From NCBI GenBank assembly GCA_039519185.1, contig CM076851.1:47784751-47848750 (forward strand): DNA of 64,000 nt, read 5' to 3'. The notes beneath the pieces were generated by a model. It searched no databases. It was not told the DNA's origin and worked only from the letters and a program-made list of their open reading frames with translations. How positions within the stretch are numbered: the stretch's first letter is position 1; each line of letters opens with the position of its first letter. Shown piece by piece: positions 10,201 through 22,837 of this stretch. Position numbers and translations under genes: made by a program. Source of the DNA: Astragalus membranaceus. Lineage: Eukaryota > Streptophyta > Magnoliopsida > Fabales > Fabaceae.

Positions 10201-13167
10201 CTAGTATCTAGTGACCATTCGGCTAATTTGCATGATGTTAATGTCAGTACAAGCATGGTACAAAATAAAGAATGATGACTAATATAACCAATAAGTCACA
10301 AAATGTAATCTTACTTATTTGTGCCTCTCTTGTGCGTGGCGCACTTAGTCACAACACAAAGGTCATTTCATTTCCTCTCTATAGCACTTAGGTTTGCCAC
10401 AATAACCAACCAACAACCCTAATGAAGTGAGTGAGATGAGACCAAATATTGCATTTCATGTGAAGCACAATCGATATCACAAGGCCCACTCCAAATGAGA
10501 TAATCTTAGTCATGTTACAAAGACTTCTATAACAAACATACATACATGTCTTTTTGACCAACAAAAAAAGTAACCTTATCCTATCTGACCAAAAGAGTAG
10601 TTTCTCCCTCCTTTTTATCTTAGTTTTCCAAATCAATAATTAATGTGATGCATCACGATATTTTTTTTCATATCCTTTTGTCATTGCATGATGGAACAAA
10701 AGGAAAGGCATATGAATAGACAGCATTATATTTTGAGCATTTTATTTTGTCTGTCTCATTCTTTGCCTTACTTCTTTTCTCCCAACTTATTAATTCGTGT
10801 GAAACTTTGAAAATTTCATATATGTGGCATGATATAGACCACTAACTTGTGTACAACTTAACTAGAGATACAAAAATCTAGATGTCATGATTCAATTGGT
10901 TCATCCAGTTCAAACAAGATAACTAATAATTAAATAAATATTAAAAAAAAGGAAAATTGCAAAAAAAATTGTAGTTCTAATTCAGCAATGGTTCGAACTA
11001 AAAAAAAGTTCAATTTCAGCTTCAATGGCTTACTTAATTAATTTTTTGGTAAGTTGGATATATGTAGCACACTAACTCTAGAGGCTAACACCTCTTGAGT
11101 TCATAAGACCATATGGGGGCAAACGTTTCACTCAAGATTTTTAACAGTGCCACATTCTCAAAGCTCAAATTTGAACTCGTGAGACCCTTGACCAAAAAAA
11201 AAAAAAGAACTCGTGAGACCATTGCTTCTGTCGAAAGAGACATATATCATCTCATCTAAGCATTCTTGAGGTAAATCAGTTAGTTTTAAACCTTCAAATT
11301 TTGATCACCCTGTAACATAGTTTTATACTTTGAGAGATTGACCTAGCTTGTGCAACATGATAGAACTTGTATCCAATATTTTACTGGTAAGTCTCCATTA
11401 GTTTCTTTGGAGTGAGGTTAGCATAATTCTTTTCTTAAGTGTTCACTAAGTCTTTAAGTGTTCATTGAGTCCGTAAGTTTTCTCTCATTTGATACGACGC
11501 GTAATTAAAAAGGGATATTTTACTTCAAGAAAGAAGCTTAAATATAACCAACTTTAAATGTCTTTTTTTGCACTAGTGTTACTTTAGACCGAAGCATTCA
11601 TTAATTCATCCTAAATTTTCATTATAAAAAAATCTAATAAAAATAATAATTAAAAAGGGTATTTTACTTCTATTTCAAGAAAGGATCTTTATATAAAACA
11701 TTATTCCTCCTCTTCATCCCAAACTCATTGGATCGCAACAACTTAATAAGGTTTATACATCAAAAACATGGACAGATATTGATCCAATGAAATTTTATTT
11801 TCTGACCTATGAACTAAGCAGTTTCCTCCGAGGAACAAAAGAACAATGCAATCAGACTATCAGATTCTTGTCTGTTGTTTCATTTTTTTCTAAATCTCCA
11901 ATCCTAACTAATTAATATTGCTTCTCGATCCCCCATGTGATGATAAAAACAATACTAACTTTTTTTTGGATCTTGGGAGGTCCATTAATAGATTTATAAA
12001 GAATATTTTTCCACCTCCTAAGACCATTACATTACAAAAATTGGTTCTTCTAAAATGAGCATATATTTCACTTTAGAGAGAAAAAATAAAACAACTCAAT
12101 CATTGATTGAATTGTGAGAAAATCAACTATTAATTTGTTATTTATATAATTATAATATAATATTTGATTTGTTGTTTAAAATACTTGAAAATCAACTCTA
12201 AATTAGGAGCTAACTTTATATGAATTAAATCCTATGCCAATTGTAAAGTACTATAAATGCAAAAAAAAAACCAGACCAGAGAGAAGCTTCAGGCTTGGCT
12301 TGGCTTTAGGGGATGCACCAACCTTTTCCCATGGAATTTTTTATAGTAGAATCTAAATAAAATTATCAAAGAGCCAATAACCTTTTTTCTTAAATAAAAA
12401 TTAAGAAAATGTCAGAGCCACAGTCTGTGAAAGAAAAGAGTGCTCTTGTATTGTAACATGTACAACTACTTTGTACCTACATTGATATTTAATAATGACA
12501 CACAAGAAGAATATGAAAATGAAAGATATATTAACATCAATATTATTGTAAATAATACTTTTGACACAATAATTGAGGAGGGAATAAAAAAAATTAAGGA
12601 AGAGAAAGAGAGTATTATTATTATGAATATTATAAGAACCAGAATAACATGGGGATGAGGATATTGTTATAAATGAAGAGAGGGTATTGGATCCAGAGAA
12701 GATAAGCCATCATCCCAAATTGGAGATTCCTTTTGTCCTTTAAATAATAATTTTAATGTTTTTATTTTAATAATTGTTGGTGGGGAAGTCATACTCCGAA
12801 TCTGATGCATTGAATGTGGGAGCTGAATTGGATTTAAACATTGCTTTATTTCTTCTATTTTTAACTAAAAATCATGCTTATTTTTTTGTGTGTTCCTTGA
12901 TGAACCAACCTGTGGGATTCCCTCCTTTCCCTCTTCTCTCTTTTTACAAATTATTAGTTGTTTGAAAAATAATATTTTAGGCGGCTTGGTGTTGTCACAT
13001 TAGATTAGCTTAAAGAAAATTATAAAGTAAGTTGCTTATTTATGTCATGGAGATTTTAGACACCGTCAAATCATTATATTGAGACCTTGGCTTTTATTAA
13101 TTTGGGTTTTTGAAGTTCAATATCACTTTAATTGTACGCCAATACACAATAATTTGATGATAAGAGC
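10201..13167. other. Long intergenic stretch, no gene recognised
   Basis: AT-rich. Short frames at 10388-10636, 12440-12658 and 12774-12965 show no family resemblance or splice structure. A CTCGTGAGACC duplication around a poly-A tract lies at 11170-11225. Confidence 0.45.
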
Positions 13168-13172
13168 CTATT

Positions 13173-13519
13173 TACTACGGATTAGCCCAATCCACAATAG
13201 TGAGGCCCATAAGCAAAAACAGATTCATTAACCAACGGCTAAGATCTAGGCCCTAGATCGGACGACTCTGATTCATTAGGACAATGCACTTTTACTCTAT
13301 AAATAGGCATTCTTTGCAATGCTCAAGGTACACACTCTTTCCTACTCTTTACATCTAATCAGTTCCCTAGCTGACTTGAGCGTCGGAGTGTCCTCGCAGG
13401 TACCATCTGCACCGGATCGGAAGCGGAGCTCGGTTGATCAAGACCAACCCCTACCAACTATCTCGGATCGGACCTTGTGTCTATGATCGGATACAGGTCC
13501 AGAGATACGGTACAGAACA
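13173..13519 (+). repeat. 5' LTR of element L1
   Basis: 347 bp, from TACTACGGATTAGCCC (TG mutated to TA) to GGTACAGAACA. TATA-like CTATAAATAG lies near 13297. It pairs with the LTR at 15899-16244. Confidence 0.92.
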
Positions 13520-13579
13520 CTGGCGACCACAGTGGGAGGATCTTGTACTCTAGTTCCTCTCCCATCTCCTTGATTGACA

Positions 13580-14687
13580 ATGGCTCCGACCTTACGTCAT
13601 AGGACTATCCCGAATGTCGCTGAAGGACCGATTCTGCAGCGGGGGACTCCGGAAGGAGTGACTCTGCTGGGAGTTCAGCCCGGAACCGATTTCCACCTCC
13701 CCCCCAGACGGTCCAGGTGCCGATCGATACTGTTCAACAGCTCGTCCAGTTTTTACATCGGCAAGCCGAGGCCAACCGGTAGGAAAGCCAACGCTACACC
13801 CAGATAGAAGCTCAGATTGCTCAGATTCGGGCTCGTAACATCCCGGATCGGAGTTCCTCTCTGCGAAACTCTTCAAGTGGAATGACTTATGGTATCGGGT
13901 GCCACCGATCTCCGGCTTGGAGGAGATACCATCATCGCACTCCACCTCGTTGTAGAGGAGGGCGAGGATCAGAGACTCCCCCAAGTCGGACCCCTGATGA
14001 TTCTTATGGTCCCGAGGGTTCCCCTCGCCCTAACTCGTTTCTGTTTCCCTCTCCTCTGAGGCGACGTACCAGAAGTCGGAAAAGGTCTCCGAGGCAGGAA
14101 TGTCAGTGCCCTCGCTCGTGGGGATCCCCCGGCAAGTATGGTCACCGACGGTCTCCACCCCTTGAGAGGTCGACAAAGCGCAAAGGACCCTTCACAAGTA
14201 AGATGACTACTTTCCAGTGCCGAAGCACCTCGAGAAACCCCTAGAAGGTCTGAAAATGCACGACGGGACTGGCGATGCGGATCGCCACCTCAACTACTTT
14301 GACACGGTTATGCAATACCGTAACGTTCCAGAGGAGATAAAGTGCCGAACTTTTCCCCTCACTCTAGAGAAGGCGGCTCTAGACTGGTTCAGGGCTCTTA
14401 AGCCAATTACGATCTCTTCTTGGGATCAGTTAGCCAAGCTCTTTTCTGAACGCTTCGCCCACTCGAAGATGAAGCCTAAATCTCGGAAGGTATTGCAGGC
14501 AATTCAGCAAGGAGAAAATGAGCTCCTCCAGGACTACATAGAGAGATTTAATAGAGAAGCTGCTCAAGTCGGGAACCTCGACGACTCTTTCCGTGTTTAC
14601 TTCATGGAGGCAGGTCTTCGTGAAGGAAGTCTATTTCAGATAGACGTCGGGGTCAACCAAACTGAGTTGCTTGCCGAGTTCCTCTAG
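13580..14687 (+). pseudogene. gag of element L1 (retrotransposon gag domain), frameshifted
   Basis: The start MAPTLRHRTIPNV at 13580 parallels the MAPRGRPRVQ gag start of the 14.9-kb element. The body switches frames at least twice (near 13800 and near 14210) before the well-conserved gag core at 14217-14687: PKHLEKPLEGLKMHDGTGD, CRTFPLTLEKAALDWFRALKP, SSWDQLAKLFSERFAHS, LQDYIERFNREAAQV. This is the classical Ty3 gag core (PF03732-type). It ends at a TAG without a zinc knuckle. The middle section is Pro/Arg/Ser-rich. As it stands it cannot make full-length Gag. Confidence 0.88.
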
Positions 14688-15111
14688 CGATCTAGAAGTA
14701 TATCGATCATGAAGAAGGGATTAACGCAAGAAGGTCACGTGTCACCTAGGTCTCGGAATAAGCCTACGGGCGTAATATAATCCGATTTTGTAAATGTTCA
14801 ACCATCTAATATATATGGATCGGCTACGATTTTCCTCAGACTGAGTTCTTAGTAAAAGTGAGTTCCGAGGTTGAAGGGAAGATTTGGGATCGGTCGAACG
14901 ATCGCCTTAAAATTCCACGCTAAAACCGGAACCCGAGACACCGAGCTCGACATCGCTAGAGGTTCGGGAGCTCCACCAGGTCGGACTCCGGATGATTCCT
15001 ACTATCCTGAAGGTTCCCCTCGGCCCAGCTCGTCTCTGGCTTCCTCTTCTTCAAGGCGGCATTAAACTGACACCTCGAGTCCCTCAGGTGGTCACGTTTA
15101 AACATTGTCGA

Positions 15112-15630
15112 GGATGGTGGCAGACACCATCGCTGGTATAAGCCCGGCCTCGAAGATCTCTGACAAGACCCGTATCTCGGGCGCTCCAAGGCTGGTGGCA
15201 GACACCCTCATTGGTATAAGCCCGGCCTCGAAGATCTCTGACAAGACCCGTATCTCAAGCGCTCCGAGGCTGGTGGCAGACACCCTCGCTGGTATAAGCC
15301 CGGCCTCGAAGATCTCTGACAAGACCCGTATCTCAAGAGATCCGAGGCTGGTGGCAGACACCCTCGCTGGTATAAGCCCGGCCTCGAAGATCTTTGACAA
15401 GACCCGTATCTCGGGCGCTCCGAGGCTGGTGGCAGACACCCTCGCTGGTATAAGCCTGGCCTCGAAGGTCTTTGACAAGACCCATCTCTCGGGCGCTCCG
15501 AGGCTGGTGGCAGACACCCTTGTAGGTATAAGCCCGGCCTCGAAGATCTTTGACAAGACCCGTATCTCGGGCGCTCCGAGGCTGGTGGTAGACACCCTCA
15601 CCGGTATAAGCCAGGCCTCGAAGAATACGG
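15112..15630 (+). repeat. 78-bp tandem array (about 6.6 copies) in element L1
   Basis: The unit starts GGCTGGTGGCAGACACC and ends CGGGCGCTCCGA. Because 78 is divisible by three, it is open on both strands (a 26-residue repeat, RLVADTLAGISPASK..DKTRIS, on the plus strand). A degenerate extra unit lies at about 15690-15740. Coding is not implied. Confidence 0.93.
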
Positions 15631-15898
15631 TCCTAAAGGCGGCGTTAAACTGACATCTCGAGTCACTCGGTGGTCACATCATTTCCTGACACTCCAAGGC
15701 TGGGGGCAGACACCTTCGTAGCTATAAGCCCGGCCTTGTAGAAGGTCGCAATCTAAAGACTGAATCCCAGATATTCAGAGGAACCTTGAGTCACTCAACG
15801 GTCATCTCTGTCTCGTGAGCACTAGCCCGGTTTCGTGGAGCTCAGACAAAACTTACAAGTCAAGATCGCCTCACAGGCGACCCGGCTTGGGGGGTAAC

Positions 15899-16244
15899 TG
15901 TTACGGATTGGCCCAATCCACAATAGTGAGACCCATAAGCAAAAGCAGATCCATTAACCAACGGCTAAGATCTAGGCCCTAGATCGGACGGCTTTGGTTC
16001 ATTAGGACAACATACTTTTACTCTATAAATAGGCATTTTTTGCAATGCTGAAGGTACACACTCTTTCCTACTCTTTACCTCTAATCAGTTCCCTAGCTGA
16101 CTTGAGCGTCGGAGTGTCCTCACAGGTACCACCTGCCCCGGATCGGAAGCGGAGCTCGGTTGATCAAGACCAACCCTACCAACTATCTCGGATCGGACCT
16201 TGTGTCTAAGATCGGATACAGGTCTAGAGATTCGGTACAGAACA
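15899..16244 (+). repeat. 3' LTR of element L1
   Basis: 346 bp, TGTTACGGATTGGCCC to GGTACAGAACA, highly similar to the 5' LTR with scattered substitutions. Confidence 0.93.
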
Positions 16245-16689
16245 CTATTTAAATAGCTAGCACAACAAATTAATTAGGAAGGGACTGATTTTTATTGAAC
16301 TATATGTAGATCTGGCAAGTTGTCCTTCCACAAAGTAGTTAAAAAGAAAGCCAAAAACTAAAAACTTTTATTATTTTGTATGTCTCTTCGTATATGCGGG
16401 TAAATTATGCAAGCTATGATGCTAATTGATTAGAAGAAGAAAACAACATGTTCCTCTCGACGTTATGTGTGTCGAGTGTATATAAGTCTGAAGTTATAAG
16501 AAAAATCTACTTCTGATGCGATGACCAGACATGTCACACCATCCCTCGCAGCCCTAACTCACCAAATCCTTTGCATATACCTCAGTGGTATCCTATCACA
16601 AAGGCTAGTAAGTAGGATTTTTTCATATTTGTCACTCTCCACCCAATATATCCTCCAATAGATCGTGGCGTGATTACTTCTCCTGGTGT

Positions 16690-16843
16690 ACATGTCTACA
16701 CTTTTTTTTGCGCCGCTGATCAGGAGTCGTCTATTCATCTTTTTATTTGGTGCTCATTTTCTTCTAGGCTCTAGTACGCAATCATTAGCTTGTTAGGTTG
16801 GGATTTCGGTATGCCCTTGAATTAGTTCACATTGTTCTCCTTG
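16690..16843 (+). pseudogene. LINE reverse transcriptase C-terminal zinc-binding region (zf-RVT) remnant
   Basis: One frame reads CAADQESSIHLFIWCSFSSRL then, past a stop, YAIISLLGWDFGMPLN, which follows the zf-RVT consensus of plant LINE proteins (cysteine pair, HLF..C, WLG). It is cut exactly where a CACTA terminus begins (16844). The rest of the LINE was not found next to it. Confidence 0.6.
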
Positions 16844-17060
16844 CACTACAAAAAATTGGTTATTAGCGAGGGATTTTTCCCTCGCAAAATGTCCCAAATC
16901 TGTCGCTAATCACCATTTGCGAGGGAATTAGAGAGGGACTGGTTCCCTCGCTAATGGATTAGCGAGGGAATTTGAATCCCTCTCTAATTAGCGAGGGACA
17001 GTTCCCTCGCTAATTTTGACTGTCACGCGTCCCAATTCTGACTGCCACGTGTCCCAATTT
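16844..17060 (+). mobile_element. CACTA transposon left terminus with subterminal repeats
   Basis: CACTACAAAAAATTGG opens the segment, followed by many GCGAGGGA / TCCCTCGC words in both orientations, the usual subterminal transposase-binding repeats. It is inserted into the LINE zf-RVT remnant. No matching right terminus was found, so the element is truncated. The repeats resemble those of the complete CACTA at 29651-32339. Confidence 0.8.
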
Positions 17061-17114
17061 GAATGGCTTGTTTTATGTGTTGTTTTAATTTTTTTAAAAT
17101 GTTTTTATATATTT

Positions 17115-17269
17115 ATTAATGTGGTGGTGGTGGTTGGGAGGAGCTATGTGGTGGTGGTTCACTTCATAGGAGAGAGAGGAGAGGAGTTCGTGGTGGTGGG
17201 AGGAGCTATGTGGTGGTGGTGGTGGTGGTGGGAGGAGCTATGTGGTGGTGGTGGTTGTGGTTCACTTCG

Positions 17270-17320
<51 letters not shown>

Positions 17321-17345
17321 AGATAGGTGATGGTGGTGGTGGAAG
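17115..17345. repeat. (GGT)n-rich and (GA)n simple repeats
   Basis: GTGGTGGTGG clusters (17118-17260) and a (GA) run at about 17273-17314. The Gly/Val- or His/Ser-rich frames spanning them come only from the repeats. Confidence 0.9.
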
Positions 17346-18854
17346 GTGGAGAGAAGAAGAGAAAAAGAGTAAAGACGAAATTCGTAGGTGAGAAACATTT
17401 AGTGACAAAACGTTTCTCTTCCATGATGCCACTAAATGGCACACACAAATGTATTTTGGCTAGTTTATGAATATACCATTAATCACCTCTAATGATCAAT
17501 AAATTCAAAATAAATTAAACACCATACTAAATAAATTAACCAATTAATTTAATTTCTTTCTAAATTAAAATAAAAGAAAGATTAAATTTTGAAAAAAAAT
17601 AATTCAAATAATATAGACTTTATATTGATTTTTCTTAATTAAAGAATACTTTTTTCCTTTAAAAAATGAAACCTAGTTTTTATTTTCTATTTATTTCACT
17701 TTTTCTCGTACCAAATATTATCACAAATTCACTTTATTTTTCACCTCTTTATCTCTCTTCTCAAATTCTTTAATTTTCTCTCTTCTAACTTTCTTTATGC
17801 AACCAAACATATACAACTTCTGTGTGAATGAGGATGGATCTCTTTATCTCTCTTCTCAAGTATTTATTGTGTCAAATAAAAGAGAGAGAAAATGAAACGT
17901 AAATATTTAAATTTTATCGTATGTAACACTCTTTATTCTACTTGACAAAACACTTACTTGTGAGAAATTGAATTCCTTAAAATTTTCTCGAGCTAAGAAA
18001 TGATGGATACCCATGATTTCAAAGATGATAACAGTTGGAGTTTAGTTTAATGTATGATTTTGTTTGAAAATACAAGTTGATGTCATATAAATTAGTATTA
18101 CAGGATATAATATAAAGTAGGTACGATGCTCATGGGATCCTCCATTGGTGTTCTAATCAATCAATCAACAAAAAGAAATAAATTATAAAAAACTTTAATT
18201 GAGCATGGTTAAGCATAAAGCCCAATCTCTAGAGTCAATTGCTTCTTTAATCAACCTATTAATGAACCCACATGAAAAAAAATCTTAACTAATTAATCAA
18301 CAATTGATTCTCCTAAACATGTCAAATCAGAAAGTGAACATTAGATCTTCTGCACTATGGTTGAAAACTTAGGAACAACATGATAAGATGAGCATCTAGT
18401 AGTACTATGAAAATAATTTGCATGGTTAGGTAAGTGACAAATGTCACCTTAGTAATTTTTTGACCCCACGTTATTTTCTGGCCTTACCTTTTTTTTTTTG
18501 ACAAAACTGGCCATACCTATCAATAAGGCATCCATGTGATTTAATTTGAGCTTCTTATGAGTTTGTGGGTCGTGACGGCTAATGTGGTAAAGAGACCAAT
18601 CATATATTAAAGTTAATTTGTGCATCTTGGATTATTAAAATGTGCTTGATTTATTATATATTCAATGGAAGATTTGTTGTCATGGGATTTTCTTATTGGA
18701 TTGTGTACCCCTTTTATTATTTACTTAAAACTTAAAATAAGGTGATTCTCATAATTGAGGTAGGGGGCAAATACGAGATTGACAGGTCTTGCTCTACCAC
18801 TTGTTTAGTACTATTATTTGTCTCCTTGACTGTGGATATAAATTTTTATAGTAT

Positions 18855-18897
<43 letters not shown>

Positions 18898-19368
18898 TCA
18901 GAAATTAATTTCCTTTATTTCTAAATATCCCTTTTTCCTATTTACATCTCACTTATATTTTTTTAAAAAAGAAAAAATTTCAAATGGTGAGAAATCACAC
19001 CTTTATAGTCGATTTCTCACTTTTTTTTCTTTTAAATTGTTATATAATGGAAAATTTAATTTATTTTATAAAAAGAACAAAAAAACCCATTTTTATAAAA
19101 CAAAAGTAAAAAAAGTGAGAAAATAGAAATATTTAAATAGAAAACTATTACCTTTGCATACAGAAAATATAACAGAATTCCCTGCTTATTAAAAACATCA
19201 AAATTGACAAGGATCATTATATATATTTGTCCATATTTTAAGAGTTGTATATTTTGATATACTTCCAAAACATGAAGCAATTAGGAATCATAAACAAAGA
19301 AGATGAAGTCACAAAGTGGCAAGAGGACAACACGTTGAAGGTTAATGTGACCATTGTTATCCAGTTGC
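17346..19368. other. AT-rich intergenic DNA, (TA)n at about 18857-18894
   Basis: No gene recognised. The short frames 18742-18924 and 19056-19280 are AT-driven. Confidence 0.5.
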
Positions 19369-19917
19369 ATTTGGATTTAATTATTAGGCTAGAAGAATCT
19401 TCTTCTTTTTTGGAGTAGAGTGATGAAGTATATAAATAATTTTTAAAAAATAAGTGTTGATATTACTGTCTTTGCTACAGTGAGATTGTAAATAGTAGTA
19501 ATTGAGTTTAATCAAATTAAGCAAAGCCAAGGGCGAAGACTACGGTACGGGTAAGCAAAACTCACATAAGTGTATCCTGATGGCACGCAGAAAAACCCGT
19601 AATTTCTGAGATGTCGTGATGCTTATGAACCCTAAGGAGAATATCACTGTCCCTCTTCCCAAGAGGAGGACCCTCTCCATCACAGTACAAAGAAATCCAA
19701 GATTTGAGAGGAAGGCGTGGTTGAGGATCAGGTGATGGAAGAAAACCCTAAGCCTATGTCGCCAAATTCCTACAAAGATGTGCTTAGGCCAGAGAGTAAA
19801 GAGGAGGAATGTTGGGGAGATTGTGAAGATGAGGATTTGCTAGAGAATAAGTGGTACAAAAATGAGGAAAGGAAGGCAGAATTGGTTGCGAAACCATTCA
19901 ACCCTATGCCGGAAATC
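19369..19917 (+). pseudogene. LINE 5' region and ORF1 start, copy A, truncated by a CACTA
   Basis: Near-copy of 23104-23905 (TTAGGCTAGAAGAATCTT ... CCTATGCCGGAAATC). It contains an ORF1-like start with MEENPKPMSPNSYKDVLRP. It breaks off exactly at a CACTA terminus at 19918. A further matching piece (GTGGTCTAAGCCTTG ... ACATGGCTAAAGAC) lies at 21868-22024. The copies differ by substitutions and by a 330-bp insertion in copy B. Confidence 0.7.
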
Positions 19918-20135
19918 CACTACAAGAATAAACCTTGTTTCCTGCGAAAATTTCCGACGAATCCTTATCCGTCGCAATTTCCGACGGATTTGCGACGAAA
20001 ACGTCGTCGCAAATGTTCAACAGAACAGGCACTAAACTTCCCGCTCATGTTTGCGACGAAGATTTCTATCCGTCGCAAATTTCCGACGGATATTGTCGTC
20101 GGAAATGTCAAAATATCTGTCGCAAACTATAAAGT
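19918..20135 (+). mobile_element. CACTA transposon left terminus (second family)
   Basis: CACTACAAGAATAAACC followed by many TTCCGACGGA / TCCGTCGCAA words. It is inserted into LINE copy A. No matching right terminus was found before the LINE sequence resumes near 21868, so the right end was lost by deletion. Confidence 0.8.
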
Positions 20136-21867
20136 CTCATAAAACCCTGCGCAGCTTCATCAGTTCTCATTTTAAACGTTTTTCATTTTTGTCACTCACT
20201 CTCCTCCGCCCTCTTCCAGCCCCCACCACCCTCGTCCGGCCTCCTCCGTCCTCCACCGCACTCATCCGTCCTCCACCGCACTCCTCTGTCCTCCACAGCC
20301 CTCCTCCGTCCTCCACCGCCCTCCTCCGCAAAGCCTTCTCTCTTCTTCTCTCTCGCGAGAACAGCGAAGCTCTCCTCCGCGAAGCCATCAACGGAAGCTT
20401 TCTTCATCTTCTCTTTTCCTGCGTGCTTCTGAGTCTTCCTGATTAAAGCACAGGTATGTAGCTTTCTTCTTCTCTCTTCCTGATTGTTTGATGAAAAACC
20501 TAAATTGATTAAAACCCTAAACTTATTTGCTGCTTATGAACCTCTGATTTGGAATCAAACCTAAATTGATTAAAACCCTAAACTTATTTGATGAAAAACC
20601 TAAATTGATTAAAACCCTAAATTGATTAAAACCCTAAACTGATTTGGATGATATATTTTAGCCTCACTTCTTTTTTATCTATTTGTTTGTTCATTCTCTC
20701 AACAACGTTGTGTTAGGAGGTCTAGTAATTCAGGTCCGCATATTTTGGGCAGCGATAAAATTGTTGAATCAAAATTGGTTTTAGAAGTCACAGAACCAAT
20801 TTGACCTTGTAACCACATGTCCGAATTGTAGTCACAGAACACTAACTCAACCAGGTTTTAGAAGTGGTATCTATGAAGTCATTGGTGTTTGCATGGTTTA
20901 ATTGCTTGATGTTTAAACTAGAATTGTTGAAGAAGCAAAATAGGGTGGCTTTAACTTTCATAATTAATGGTATGAATTTGATGTTTGCACTCTATATCTA
21001 ATGGTGTGAGACTGAGTTCCTTGATGTTATGAATTTGATGTTTGCACTCTATATCTGTTGTTGATATTTGTAAAATGGTATTTGAAATTGTGTGTTATAA
21101 GCAGTGTGTTCCTAATCCAAATGGCATTAGGCTTATGCCTTTATTATGAATATTATGAATAAAGTTCTATATAAGCTGCAGAACATTACAAGGCTAAGTT
21201 AATTAATCACAATTTATCAAGTCAGTTGCAACCAAAAAATTAGTAGCATTTTGATGTCAAATCTGTTTTTGTGGCCTTTAACTTACATTCACAAGATTCT
21301 CATCATTGTAATATTTGAATGCCAATACACATAAATATCAAACATAAATAGCTAGAGAGATAAGCATGAATACCCATCTAAATAATTGTCCAGCTCCTCT
21401 GCATGTGAGCCAATCATCTAGGTTATCTTCAAGGTGTCTAAATATGATTATTATAGCAACAATATTTCAACAGCACAAAAAAGTACATAAAGGGAAAACA
21501 GAGAAGTTACTGCCATTGATGAACTACAAGTCCATGAATAGAAGACTTACTAATGCAACTAGAGAATGATCATCACTAGAAGTTAATGCCTCCATATAGG
21601 TTTTAGAATTTTCCTCAATTAATATGTTTAATTTCTTGTTTTGTTTTTCTTTCTTGGATTTGGTTGTGTGGCTTTGGAAAAGATGAGTAAGAGCACTAGA
21701 GGAAATAGGGTGTACCGGTTATTGTATTAGTTGTTGTGCCCGTGCCTATATTGGTTATTTCTTTCTTCCTGATTGCTTGCTTTTTCGTTTTGGGGTTTAG
21801 TTTTGAATGAACTATACCTTTTCAGAATCTGTGATATTGTTATTGGGGACTAAACCTGTTGGTAGCT
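20136..21867. other. Internal sequence of the truncated CACTA; no gene recognised
   Basis: Contains a CTCCTCCGTCCTCCACCGC minirepeat (20200-20330) and CCTAAATTGATTAAAACCCTAAA repeats (20500-20640). The Pro-rich and Arg-rich frames here come from the minirepeat. No transposase domain is seen. Confidence 0.45.
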
Positions 21868-22024
21868 TAGTGGTCTAAGCCTTGGAAAAACACCCTCATT
21901 TGAAGGTTCTTAGCAAAAGAGTTAATTTTAGACTTTTGGAAGTGAGACTAAGCGGTTTGTGGTAGAAGCAGGGCCTCTTGAAGATCACAGACATGGCTAA
22001 AGACTTCCTCCAGATTAGATTTAG
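21868..22024 (+). pseudogene. LINE ORF1 fragment (DUF4283-type), copy A continuation
   Basis: Matches 23958-24110 of copy B (VVxxWSKPWKN..LI.KVLSKRVNFRLL-like translation). It ends at TTTAGTG where another repeat begins. Confidence 0.6.
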
Positions 22025-22798
22025 TGTTAAATATGTTTTTGGTCCCTACAAAATTGAGACTTTTTAGTCCCTCATTATTTTTCCGTTTGCAATAATAGTC
22101 CTTGGTGTCAAATTGTTGCTGAGTATTCTAACGGAATCATGCTGGGCATGTAATGTGGACATTTTAATTGATGTGGCGTCCACGTGGCATGCTAACTCAC
22201 ATTTTTTATTACCTACATTTATTTAAGTTTAAAATAAAATAGTTTTAATTTTAAATTAAAAATTACAAAAAAATTACAACGACATGTGGGCAGAATACAG
22301 ATTCTTCATCAATTCTTCATCAACATCATCTTGCTGGCAGTTTAAAATAAAATAGTTTTAAATAAAAATAAAATAGTTTTAAACCAGTTCTTCATCAACA
22401 TCATCTTTTCTCAAAATTTGCAGGTTTTGAATCGCTGCTCTAGAACTGAAAGCGCAGAGATGGGAAGAACACAGATTTGCCATTTCGCGACATGCCCTTT
22501 TCTCAAAATTTGCAGATTATTCAACAACATTCTTCATCAATTCTCCTTAATATCATATTTGCCATTTTGCCCCAAAACAATTAATACATCAGCAAATCCC
22601 TAACCTTCAAATCTTTCCGGCGAAAATGGTGACCACTGTGGTGCCACCATATCCGGCTCAAACCCTAACCTTCAAATCAGCAAATCTATCCGTGCAAGCC
22701 CACCACGGTGTCACCATATCCGGCGCACGGCCGCTGCCACCTTCTCCACCACAAACCACCACTGCGAACCCCTCTTCTTCCGTCTCTCACTCTCCTTG

Positions 22799-22837
<39 letters not shown>

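Larger units (their letters stand above)
13173..16244 (+). mobile_element. Non-autonomous gag-only Ty3-type LTR retrotransposon (element L1), complete
   Basis: Two LTRs (13173-13519 and 15899-16244), a 5-bp TSD CTATT (13168-13172 and 16245-16249), a putative primer-binding region TGGCGACCACAGTGGGA directly after the 5' LTR, and a purine tract GGCTTGGGGGGTAAC directly before the 3' LTR. The 3.07-kb body has a broken gag and a 78-bp tandem array but no protease, reverse transcriptase, RNase H or integrase. It must have depended on enzymes from another element. Termini, PBS and PPT match the 14.9-kb element at 43793-58673. Confidence 0.92.

Noticed and set aside
15098..15653. Long open frames on both strands (167 and 182 codons)
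   Set aside because: They are produced by a 78-bp repeat (divisible by three) and have no counterpart domain.
17016..17448. Val/Gly-rich and His/Ser-rich frames
   Set aside because: Translations of GGT and GA simple repeats.
20051..20446. Pro/Ser-rich 131-codon frame and its Arg/Gly-rich antisense
   Set aside because: A CTCCTCCGTCCTCCACC minirepeat inside a CACTA.
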